Assembly (NCBI RefSeq): GCF_000186865.1
Contig: NW_008705601.1
Span: forward strand, 3,884 to 33,035
Direction: 5' to 3'
DNA length: 29,152 bases
Source of the DNA: Aureococcus anophagefferens
Lineage: Eukaryota; Sar; Pelagophyceae; Pelagomonadales; Pelagomonadaceae
In this document: positions 1 through 9,600 of the stretch, one piece after another
Layout: every line of letters starts with the position of its first letter
Numbering within the stretch: the first letter of the stretch is position 1
The notes under the pieces: model-generated
Seen by the model: the letters and a program-made list of their open reading frames with translations, nothing else
Databases searched by the model: none
What the model was told of the DNA's origin: nothing
Made by a program: the position numbers and the translations under genes

Positions 1-72
1 ACATCAGTAGAGCCACCGTAAGCATGTAGCGTATATCTACTCATTATTACTGCGCCAATTCCCCGGGGCCTT

Positions 73-954
73 GTGTCGCTTCGCTGCAGCTTCCAGCTGC
101 TGTATCAGCGCGACCCTCCCCAATGCGATATTTATTTTGGCGCCCGTACTGGCGATCAGGGAATATACTTCACCTGTAGCCTCTCCCACTCTTCGTCTTC
201 TGTCTCTCGCCAGCAGGTAGTCGACGCAATGAATGCAAGGCCGCGGAGCGCGCGCCTTGCACCCGGGGGAGAAATCCTATTTGAGGATGCTATGAACTAC
301 CTGCGTTCACATGTCAGGGCAACTCTTTGTCATAGCCATAGCCGTTTTCACACTGGCGATCCGTACTTAAACAAGAAGAAGGGTACTACAGGTTATCTCA
401 CATCTGGTCCGGCACCCACCATCACCAGTGACATGAATGTAATCATTGATGTCACTCACAGGCATGAAAGCCCTAACGCGCCTGTCCATAGATATTTCAC
501 CACAGTGGAGGCTGCCAGGGCATCATCGTTTACTCCCGATTGTCTACAACGCCTACAGTCGATGGATGAAGAGACTGCCAGGAAAATGATTTCAAATGCA
601 ATTCCTAGGTTTATGCTCACAGCAGTGTACCTCACCGTATGTACACACATACTCGGAGGTGACATGTCAACACACAGTCTGTCCGCTTTCCTACATATAC
701 ATGCTCGACCACTGATGTGTTTGGGTGCTCATACTGAACTATCTTCTTCTGACGTAAGGGATAACATCTCAGACAGCAGGAAACACCGCAAGAAGAAGCA
801 TGCACCCAAAGCGCCTACTTCAGGATGGCGCCCATGTCCATCCCCAACGTCTAAGGAATATGCCGATTCCAAGTTCGCAGTGGACCTTTACCACAAGACA
901 ACACACAGATCCTGGCAACAGATAGAAGCGACATTGAAGCAGGCACCACACTAG
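73..954 (+). pseudogene. Element A polyprotein fragment: region before integrase plus integrase HHCC start
   Basis: This open stretch aligns throughout with element B residues of roughly 1125-1365. Shared landmarks are DIYFG (B: DVYFG), IRATLCHS-type and GPAPTITSD strings, HRY, NAIPRF, and the zinc-ligand pair in WYH/LYH-x3-HRSW. No standard family is recognised for the part before the integrase zinc motif. The stretch begins at a GTG in the middle of the domain, so this is not a real start; homology continues to the left in other frames. It ends at TAG 952-954 because of a frameshift: the sequence homologous to B continues in the -1 frame. It is therefore a remnant and not a functional gene. 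Confidence 0.8.
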
Positions 955-1128
955 GTTTCGATCTAAAACCAGGCGACAGCCGAATGATGAGTCCCTGTGC
1001 AGACTGTGAAGCAAACCAGAGTCAAATCCGAATTCCCAAACACAGTGACAGGTGGCATGAAAATGAAACCAATCATCTACCTATCCAAACCAAACTTGAT
1101 AGACCAATTTTCATCTCCTTTCCTAAAA
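955..1128 (+). pseudogene. Element A frame-shifted linker: integrase zinc motif fused to RT by deletion
   Basis: In the third + frame this stretch reads LGFDLKPGDSRMMSPC and continues through the CxxC pair (CADC) and WHENE. It then jumps directly to NHLPIQ and LDRPIFISFPK. In element B the two halves lie about 945 codons apart, so the integrase DDE core and the N-terminal RT motifs have been deleted. The frame ends at TAG 1140-1142, and the RT resumes in the first frame at GVDIRSD. A second, ~30-bp deletion has removed the sequence equivalent to B's HHSDIAQAF, which contains the first RT catalytic Asp. Confidence 0.75.
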
Positions 1129-2997
1129 GGTGTAGACATTAGGTCTGACTTGCTGAAAAGCATACAGGACAAGTTTCCAGACTCCAAGCTGGGAATCCGA
1201 TTGCTCAGATCCCTGTATGGCCTTAAACAGGCACCTATGTTATGGAATAAACTTTTGAATTCAGTCTTACTAGAAGCTGGCTTCATTCGCAGCAAGAATG
1301 ATACCAGTCTCTACATACATCATCATGAAGGTAAATGGGTTGCGTGTGCCGTATTTGTTGATGACATCTTGGTGACGGGGACTGACGTCAGCAAAATAGC
1401 GGAGCTGCGGAAACTGTTCCAAGAGAAATTCAAAGGAGAGCATCAATGGGATGAGAACATTAACTCCTTCCTGGGCATGGATATCTCGTATACTGACGGT
1501 GTACTCTCTATGAACGTCAAGGCCAAGATTGATGACTTGTTTAAGAAGTATCCTTTCCTAGCTAGCAGCAATCGTTGGTCTCAATCAACCTCTTCATCTG
1601 AAATCGACAACCCTCCGAGTTTAGATGATGACGAACTGTCGGACTATCAACTGCAGCTGAAGGAAAACTTCGCTAGCATAGTGGGATCCTGCATCTACTT
1701 CTCCATCACCTGCAGGCCTGATCTCTCCACCATTGTGTCCAAAGCATGCAAAGGCATGCATGGGCCAAAGAAAATTCACATACTTTATTTACAGGCCATG
1801 ATTCAATACCTTAAGGAGCACAGGGACCTCAGTCTTGTGTATCGCAAGAATAGCAAAGCCATTAGTCATATTGGTTCCCTGGCCGCTGCCTTTCCGGAAA
1901 TGAATGATGTCCCTAGTAGCCCAGTAGTGGGTTTCTCTGATGCCGATTGGCTGCCCAAGGCCTCAGATGGAGAGCAAATGAAAAGCACCTCCGGACACTG
2001 TTTCTATGTATTTGGTAGTTTAGTGCAGTGGAACTCAAAGCGTCAAACTATTACGGCAGCCAGTACAATGCAAGCCGAGCTGATTGCCGCGTCCTCGGCC
2101 GCTGACAGTGCCGTGTGGTATCATACTCTACAGTGCGATTTTCCATTTTTATTCGGTTTGAGCCAAGATATTCCAGCTATCCCTATCATGATTGACAATA
2201 AAGCTGCATTAAGCGTCGCAAACCATCCTGAATCCTCACCCAGAACAAGGCATATCTGTCTGAGAGAATTCCGTATAAGAGATATGCACGAGGCCAAGCA
2301 GGTACGGCCATACTGGTGCCCTGGCACCCATAATGTTGCAGACGTATTTACGAAGTTAGTACATAAAACATTGTTTCATAGATACTTGGATGTAATGGGA
2401 ATGGAAGGTTCAAATCGATTGCATTCAGACTACCCATCACTACAGGGGACACACAGGTCCTTTATGTCAGAAGGACTGCTTAGTGAGTGGGTGGTGTCTC
2501 ACAATTCACACATCGACGAGGACATAATATTTGAGTTGCGGAAGTCACTAGACTTCGAGTCCCCTCAGGCTGTGTACACCTGGGACTACTGGAATGCCTC
2601 GAGCGGTCAATTGCCTGACAATTATTGTAAAAATTTTGTATCATTACATTCCACTTCATTTTTGAATCCGCAGGAGTACAATCTCTGTGGCGATGGTCCT
2701 GTAAACACAAACATCCTCGAACACCATGGCTCTGACAACTCTTCCCCGTCCTCTCGTGCTAAGTTGAGTGTTGCTAAATTGCTTTACAAGCAGGGAATGG
2801 CAAAGAGAGCTACCAGGCTGGTGCAGGATCACCACCGCCGTGGACTGTCACCACCTGTTCCTTCCTGTCAGACTATAGTTGATGTAGACCCTTCGTTTGC
2901 AACACCTAACGCCCCATCTGCAGACTGGTCGCGCCTGTCTCGTGTAGTAGAATTGTTAGCTTGCGGTGCAATCTTATATCATGTCCTATATGCTTGA
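1129..2997 (+). pseudogene. Element A reverse transcriptase (partial) - RNase H - C-terminal tail
   Basis: The open frame covers the C-terminal half of a copia RT: RSLYGLKQAPMLWNK near 1207, and the catalytic FVDD box in AVFVDDILVTGTD near 1350. A Ty1-type RNase H follows with SDAD near 1940, MQAELIAASS near 2068, IDNKAAL near 2192 and GTHNVADVFTK near 2326. A tail of about 200 residues shared with element B follows, including RATRLVQDH and RRGLSPPVP, and ends in a hydrophobic segment (LLACGAILYHVLYA) before TGA 2995-2997. The reverse transcriptase lacks fingers and palm motif A, so it cannot be active alone. The frame is open at least from position 997, but the residues before 1129 are out of register with B. 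Confidence 0.85.
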
Positions 2998-3059
2998 AGG
3001 CTCTGGTACAAAAATGCTCTACATGGATCTTCATTATTGGCTTACGATCCAGGGGGAGT

Positions 3060-3082
3060 AGAGAGATAGAGAGTTTTGTATC
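3060..3082 (+). repeat. Start of element A 3' LTR (interrupted by element B)
   Basis: TAGAGAGATAGAGAG follows directly after the polypurine tract CCAGGGGGAG (3050-3059). Element B has the same PPT followed by the same 15 bases where its own 3' LTR starts (read on the - strand from 3450). This fixes the LTR start of A. The LTR continues TTTTGTATC and is then cut by the B insertion. It should resume at 13061 after the second copy of GTATC. Confidence 0.75.
3078..3082. repeat. Target site duplication GTATC, left copy
   Basis: GTATC directly precedes the left LTR of element B. The identical 5 bp directly follows its right LTR at 13056-13060. Five base pairs is the usual copia integrase staggered cut. 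The duplication shows that B arrived by integration. Confidence 0.85.
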
Positions 3083-3450
3083 TAGAAAGTTAGGATAGTT
3101 TACTAGCTTCCTAACGTCGCTATGACGTCAGTCAAACTACTATCCAGCAGGTGCACTGTCCGGCGACTGTGCAACCTCGCTGAGCCTGGTGCTACCTGGC
3201 ACGTCGCTGTGACGCTAACCAGACAGACACCACAGACACAGAAGAGCGCTATGCACTCTGTGCCTGCTTGGCAGTCACTCCTTCAGTTCGCTGTCTATAA
3301 GACTCGAAACTGGATTAGAATGAATTAAGGAAGGGAAGGGAAAACTAGCAGGATACGCAGTAGGAGCGCAGTGGGGTAAGGTGCACTGCAACATCAAGAT
3401 GCAGTTCACTGTTCACTGAAGATGAAGATAGAAATCTCTCTATCTCTCTA
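3083..3450 (-). repeat. Element B 3' LTR
   Basis: This 368-bp repeat is collinear without gaps with 12688-13055 and differs by one base. On the element strand it begins TAGAGAGATAGAGAG and ends AACTTTCTA, so its termini are TAGA...TCTA and not the usual TG...CA. It contains a perfect TGACGTCA palindrome at 3123-3130, a bZIP/CRE-type site. The polyprotein ends at 3618 outside the LTR. Confidence 0.95.
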
Positions 3451-3460
3451 CTCCCCCTGG
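3451..3460 (-). other. Polypurine tract of element B
   Basis: On the - strand CCAGGGGGAG lies immediately upstream of the 3' LTR start TAGAGAG. This is the expected place for the primer of plus-strand DNA synthesis. The same ten bases precede the 3' LTR of element A at 3050-3059. Confidence 0.8.
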
Positions 3461-3617
3461 ATTGAAACTCCGTGTAAATCCCAAATGATAGTGGACTTCA
3501 GCTTCATCATGAATGGAGTCAATTAAGCGAATGAAGTAGATGGGAATCGAGTATCTGCTAAGTACACGTTCTTCAGAAGACCTTCCTTGATATGTGTGAG
3601 TTAAAAGATTGATACAC
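3461..3617 (-). other. Element B 3' untranslated segment
   Basis: About 155 bp lie between the polyprotein stop (3618-3620) and the polypurine tract. I see no ORF, repeat or RNA-like fold here. It corresponds in place to 2998-3049 of element A. Confidence 0.5.
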
Positions 3618-6600
3618 TCAACCAGTGTGATTACTTTGGGGATTGCTCATGACCCAAAGAAATACTATGCTCAACATGACACATTCGATACAAGTAGCCA
3701 AGGAAGCGTACTTATGATCGGTTAGTACAAACGGTGAGGTTATGTTAGATGTAGGTTGACAGTATGGAACGGGTGGAGAGAGTCCACGCCTGCGATGATC
3801 TTGCACCAATCTAGTAGCTCTTCTAGCCATCTCTTGTCTATAGAGAGTCCGGGCAACAGTCAGTTTGGACTTCACTGAAGCGCTGGGTCCGTCTTGATTC
3901 TCATTGCTTGGTTGAGGATTCAGAAGTGAGACAGAGTGATGGACTAGTAAGTTTTCTGCAAACCATCCAGAGTCTGCGCCGGCATTATATTGTGTCCATA
4001 GGGCGGTGGCTACTTGTGAGTCAAAGCTGTGGGACGTCATCCACTTGTAAATACTTTTCTCTTCATCTGGGTCGACCTTTTCGCAGATGCATTCCTTAAC
4101 GATGTCGTCTTCGTATTGGGGTGCTAGTAATGCATTTAAGGCTGGAAAAGGTGAGTGTATAAGGTTTGAGCCAGTCATCCCCATGACTGCGAGGAATCTG
4201 TGGTACAGAAGTTTAGGTAAAATTTTTGTAAACATGTCGGCCACGTTATGGGTGCCGGGGCACCAATATGGTCTAATTTGACCTGCTTCGTGAAAATCCC
4301 TGATGCGGAATTCTCTGAGACAGATATGTCTTGTTCTAGGAGACGATTCAGGGTGGTTCGCTACACTAAGGGCAGCTTTGTTATCAATGAGTAATGGCAC
4401 TGCTTGCGCCTCTTGAATACCAAAGAGGATTGGGAAGTCCACTTGCAGAGTGTAGTACCAGACTCCACTATCCGCTCCACTTGAGGCAGCTATGAGTTCG
4501 GCTTGCATTGTGCTCCCTGCAGTGATTGTCTGACGTTTGGAAGACCATTGTACTAAGTTTCCAAAACAATAGAAACAGAGACCTGAAGTACTCTTCATTG
4601 ACTCTCCATCCTGAGCCTTAGGGAGCCAGTCGGCATCAGAGAAGCCTACCACTGGGCTGGAAGGCAAATGGGTAAGTTCGGGATAGGTTTCGCTCAAAGC
4701 GAATAGTAGTGAAGCACCACTCCCCTGCTTGGTGTAAGTAAGTGCCAGGTCACGGTGTCCTTTCAGATACCGAATTAGCATCTGTAAGTACAGTATGTGC
4801 ACCTTCTTGGGTCCATGCATTCCCTTGCACGCTTTGGACGTAATAGTAGAAATATCAGGTCTGCACGTGATGGACAGATAGATGCATGAGCCAACAATTC
4901 TGGGAAAGTATTCTTTCAGCAGTTCTTGGTACTTCGTCAGTTTGTCATCGTCTGGCTCTGGTAGGTCGTCCAGGAGCGCGGAGTGCGGTGAATTTTGAGA
5001 GCGGCTATCTAGCTTAGTGTCTCCTAAGAATGGGAATTTGTCAAACATGTCATCGATCTTGGCTTTGACGTCCATGGTTAGGATTCCTGTCATGATGTCA
5101 TAGTAGACTGCCATTCCTAGGAATGAGTTGATGTTCTCATCCCATTGATGTTCTCCACGGAACTTGGCCTTGAACAAAGCCTTGAGCTCAGTGATCTTGC
5201 GAGTGTCGGTGCCGGTAACAAGGATGTCATCGACGAACACTGCGCACGCGACCCACTTTCCTTGAGACTCGTAGACGTAGAGACTCGTGTCATTCTTACT
5301 TCTGACAAACTTGGCCTCAAGAAGTACTGAGTTGAGTTTCTTGTTCCAGAGCATTGGTGCCTGTTTTAATCCATAGAGTGATCTAAGTAGTCTTATGCCC
5401 AGTTTGGAGTTCGGGAACTGCTCCTGCACTTTGTTGATCAGGTCTGCTCGAATGTCAACTCCTTTCGGGAAGTTGATGTAGATAGGTCTATCCAGGGTAG
5501 TCTGTATGAATGCCTGAGCAATGTCGCTGTGATGTATTGGTAGTCCATGGTGAACCGCCAAGGCCATGAGAGTGCGTGCTGTCGTCATGGATGATGCTGG
5601 ACTGTAAGTAGCATAGAAATCCAATCCTATTGTGGCGAGGAAGCCGCGCACTACACACCTTGCCTTGTACTTGTCGAAGGAGCCATCTCCCTTTCGCTTG
5701 ATCTTAAGCACAATCTTGGTGCTGATTGGAGAACGTTCTTCAGGGATTACCTCCAAACTGAAGCACTCGTTCCTGCACAGGTCAGCGAATTCCTTCATGA
5801 TGGCCTTTAGATATTCCCTCTTATGTTCTAGAGGCTCTGACTTAAGTTCTAGAATGGACTCTTCATCCAGCACGATGTCGTCTTCTTTGATCGTTACACC
5901 CTGACTGGTTGTTTCCTTTTCTATTACCATCTGTAGTGCTATTAGAACCTGGGAATGGTTGTCAAGGCAGTAATTTAGGACCTTTTCAACATTCTCCTCG
6001 TGTTCTTCACTGAAATGACTGGAGAACAGGTGATCAAGTGAGTCACCTGACTGGGTGACAATAGTGGGATAATTCCCTATCAAGTCGTAGACGCCTACCA
6101 GGGCTACATCCCACAATTGGTGAGCAGAGTCTGCCGCGGCGAGAATAGATTCCGCTCTGTCCCAGGCTTGGGAGGACTGAAGGTCAGTTGAGCTGAGGAA
6201 CGCGGTGTCAAGGTTGCTATGTCCGTCTATCATGCTGTTCATCCAAAACTTACCTTGAACGTCTGGGTGACCTACCTCGACTGTCTTGTTCCTCACTTCA
6301 TACAGGAGTTGGCTTCTGGTGCCTCCTAGTTCTACATATTCCTTTGGAGTTAAGGCTCGATCAATATTGTTGGGCGAGTTACATTTGATGAAACGCCTTG
6401 GTCGATCCTTTGTGCGCCTAAGTGTGCAACGATCATTTACATTTAAAATAGCTTGTAGCATCCTTTCTGCAATGATTTCTTCCTTCGGACATGGTATGTC
6501 AGCGATATGTTCGACCATGAGATCGGACAATTGTTGGGATGCTTCCATCATGCCTAGTAGTTGAAACTTGTCGCGGTACCCTGGGACACACTGGGTGGTA

Positions 6601-9600
6601 ATCCGCCGCGCAGCCTCAGAGTAATCATTGGTGGGGCATCCTGCGCTGGTGAAGAAGGAGACGTAAGTGTCATTAGGAGTGTGCTCGTCTGGTTGCATGT
6701 CCTGCACCTGAGTGATGGTAACAGATTCAGCTGGAGCTTCGGATGTTGCTTCTGATCCATCTGGATTTGCGAAATGCCAGACTGCTTTTGGATCTGACGA
6801 TGGTCCGAATTGTTTCTCTCTAAGGTCAAACTGTCTGTCTTCCTTTGTTTCTGGATCCCATCTTATAACTCGGATATCGCTGGCCTGGACTGTAGCTCCT
6901 GGAGTAGAATCAGAGAGCTGAGGCTTGGTTTTTCCTCTCATGATTTTGAATGGGGGAGTTCCCATCCATTCGCCATCTTTGCTTCTAATGCGTATTAGGT
7001 CGCCTACTTTGGGTTTCCTGAACTTTTGGGGACCGACCTTGGGACTAGAAGATGTGAATGGAGGTTCCTGAGTAGTGGAGGAAGGAGATGGTATCACTGT
7101 TGGTGAGTCTGGCCACAAGTCTCTTGGTGAGCCTCTGTCCGTGGATACTCGCCTTAGGAGACCAGACAGTTGGTCGTTTATATCACGATCGAGTTGAGAC
7201 ATAGGTGAATATGGATCCTTGTCACTAGCGTCTCGTAGCACAAGTTCTCTGCTAGACTGTGGTGTGGTTGTGAGTATCGGTGTAGAGGGAACGTTGCTCC
7301 TGGAGTCTTGTAGTACCAGCTGTCCGTCAGGTTCGGGAGGAGGTGTCGAAGGAACCGGTGTAGCCTGCCTTTGAGATGTGGCGGCTGGCTTTGGTTGTTC
7401 CTTGCGGCTATCGCTGCCTGGTACCAAGACGACGTTAGGCTTAGAGCTGGGGATTGTCCTGTCCGGTTCTTTGGGTATGAACGGGTTTGCCTGGTTTGGG
7501 TCTGTCATTTGAGACTTCAGGTATATCTGGTTTTGTTTAGACAGGCTTGTTGGTCTGAAGTTTGTTGTGGTGACGGGTTTCCCATTTGTTACGAGCATCA
7601 GAACTGACAGGGACGTGCTCTTTAGTTCAGAAAACCGTTCATGGTGATAGTTTGCAGGGTGCAAGTAAATAGCTGGAGTGGTCTTTAACTTTGACTTGTT
7701 CATGATGTCTCTGTCCTCTCCTCTTCCTGTAGTCTTAAGTTTAGACACATTGTTCACAAAGTCTACCTTGCATCCGAATGGGTACAGTGGTAGGTCCCTA
7801 AGTACCTTTCCACCAGACTCACTGCACAGTTGCCGAGGGGTTGTCCTGATTCCATATTTTCGCAGTATGGAGGAACTGGAACTTTGGTTTAACGAGCATG
7901 CCATGTGTCTGAATGCTTCTGGAAGGAACTGTTCTGGTACAATTGGCTTTCCAAGCACGTTCAATCCAGCCAGCTGCTGTATCCGTACCACCGCCCCATT
8001 ACGAAGGATCTTTATATAGTTCTCGGCGTAATTGTAGTTATGTAAATACGGGGGTAATGGTTCGATCTCGATGTTTAACCGCAGCTTCATCTGTAAGACT
8101 TTGTCACCATCCTTGAACGTTGAGAATGAGTCTGTGACTAGTAGCTTGAGTGTTATACCGTACTCAAGCTTTATCTGGTTGTAGACCTGAACGATGGCGT
8201 TGATGAAGTGATCGGCGTTAAGTCTCTTCATGCCTATGTCTATTACCAGACCGCTTCTTATGCAAACGCATACCAGTATGTAGGTGAATCCGTCTAGCAT
8301 CGATTTGACAGGGCTGTCCCATATGTCTATCATGAGAGCCTGCAACGGCGTATATCCCATTTCATTTTCATGCCAAGATGGGCTGTGATGAATGACTGGG
8401 ATTTGACCCTTGTTGGCCTCACAGATGGGGCACGGTGACATCATTCGAGTGTCTCCTGGTTGCAAACCTAGTGACTCATTGATGAGGATGTCATTCTCGA
8501 TCAGTTCCCAGCTTCTGTGTGTGATAGTGTGATACCAATCAACTTTTAGCTTAGCCTGAGCGTATTCCTCACTTGTAGGGTGAGGACACTTCCTCCATAG
8601 AGCCTTTGAGGGTTTTAGTGTGTACTTCCGCTTGGGATCCAATGTGGTTGCGTCCAATACTGCGGTGTCTAACGCTGTGTCCTTGTTGTCTGAGTTCTGC
8701 CTTGCTAAGCCAGTGATGTGCTTGTGTGCGCACATGTAGACGGCTATGAGAGTGAATCGGGGAATGGCATTACCTAGTAGCTTATACGCTTCAGCTTCGT
8801 CCAGGGATTCAAGCCTGCTCTCCGCGTCTGGAGTGAGACTTGTGGCTCTGGATCCCTCCTTTATTGTCATGTATCTGTGCACATGTTTGTACTCGGGAGA
8901 CTCTGGACTGCACCTACTCGACACATCGATAAGCATGTTGAAATCCGATGTGATAGTGGGGGCAGGCCCTGAGATCCTGTAGGCTGTCGTGCCTTTCCTG
9001 TTCCGTAGTTCAGGGTCATTTGTTTTGAACCTGCCGTAGGAGTGGCAAAGTGTGGCTCTTATCTTTGACCGAAGTGCATTTCTGGTATCTACATATCTCA
9101 CTCCCCCTGATGCCAAAATGCATGAGCCTGGCGAGGCAACGTTGAGGAAAGCCACAACGTCTGCCGGGCGAGGCCCGGGAGGAGAAGCCTTTGGCACGCA
9201 GCTAAAGTACATGAAGCGACCATCACGCTCTGTCCCAAAGTACACATCACCTTGTGCGGGGCGCAGGAATGTGACTTTGATCTCAAACATGGTTTCATGT
9301 CTCTGCCTATGTCGCATTTCGCGTGCCAGCAGAGTGAACACAAACGCTAGTGACGGGTTCTTAAGACCTTGATACCTGTACGGTTGAGGTCCATGGCAAC
9401 CAACCGTTATTGTCTTCCGCACTATCGTCGCTGGAGACAGCTCTTTGTGCTTCTTGGCGAACACCCACGCAAGCAACACACAGGCAAGAGCATTTTCGTG
9501 AGGGAGAATGCTGAGCATGTTGGTCTTTGATGTTTTCCATGCGTTAAAGAGAGTTTGAACGAGATCGGGAGCATGTTGCACAGGAGTGTCAAACACATAC

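Larger units (their letters stand above)
1..3082 (+). mobile_element. Element A: decayed Ty1/copia retrotransposon, 3' portion (left end outside window)
   Basis: This is the 3' part of a copia element read on the + strand. In order it shows a pre-integrase region, the integrase zinc-binding motif, part of the reverse transcriptase, RNase H, a C-terminal tail, the polypurine tract CCAGGGGGAG at 3050-3059, and the first 23 bp of the 3' LTR. Element B interrupts that LTR after 3082, and the LTR probably resumes at 13061. Protein similarity to element B runs along the whole length, so A and B belong to one family. A is non-autonomous: reading-frame changes lie near 910-954 and 1120-1129, and the integrase catalytic core plus the front of the RT are missing (about 2.8 kb judged against B). 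The 5' LTR, gag and any methyltransferase would lie to the left of the window. Confidence 0.9.

Noticed and set aside
1382..1389. TGACGTCA in element A
   Set aside because: It lies inside the RT coding region and is explained by the codons; no regulatory meaning inferred.
6554..6829. LRLRGG-type string in a - strand frame (ITLRLRGGLPPSV)
   Set aside because: It lies out of frame within the element B polyprotein, whose own frame is clearly coding. I treat it as coincidence, not as a member of the RLRGGG set.
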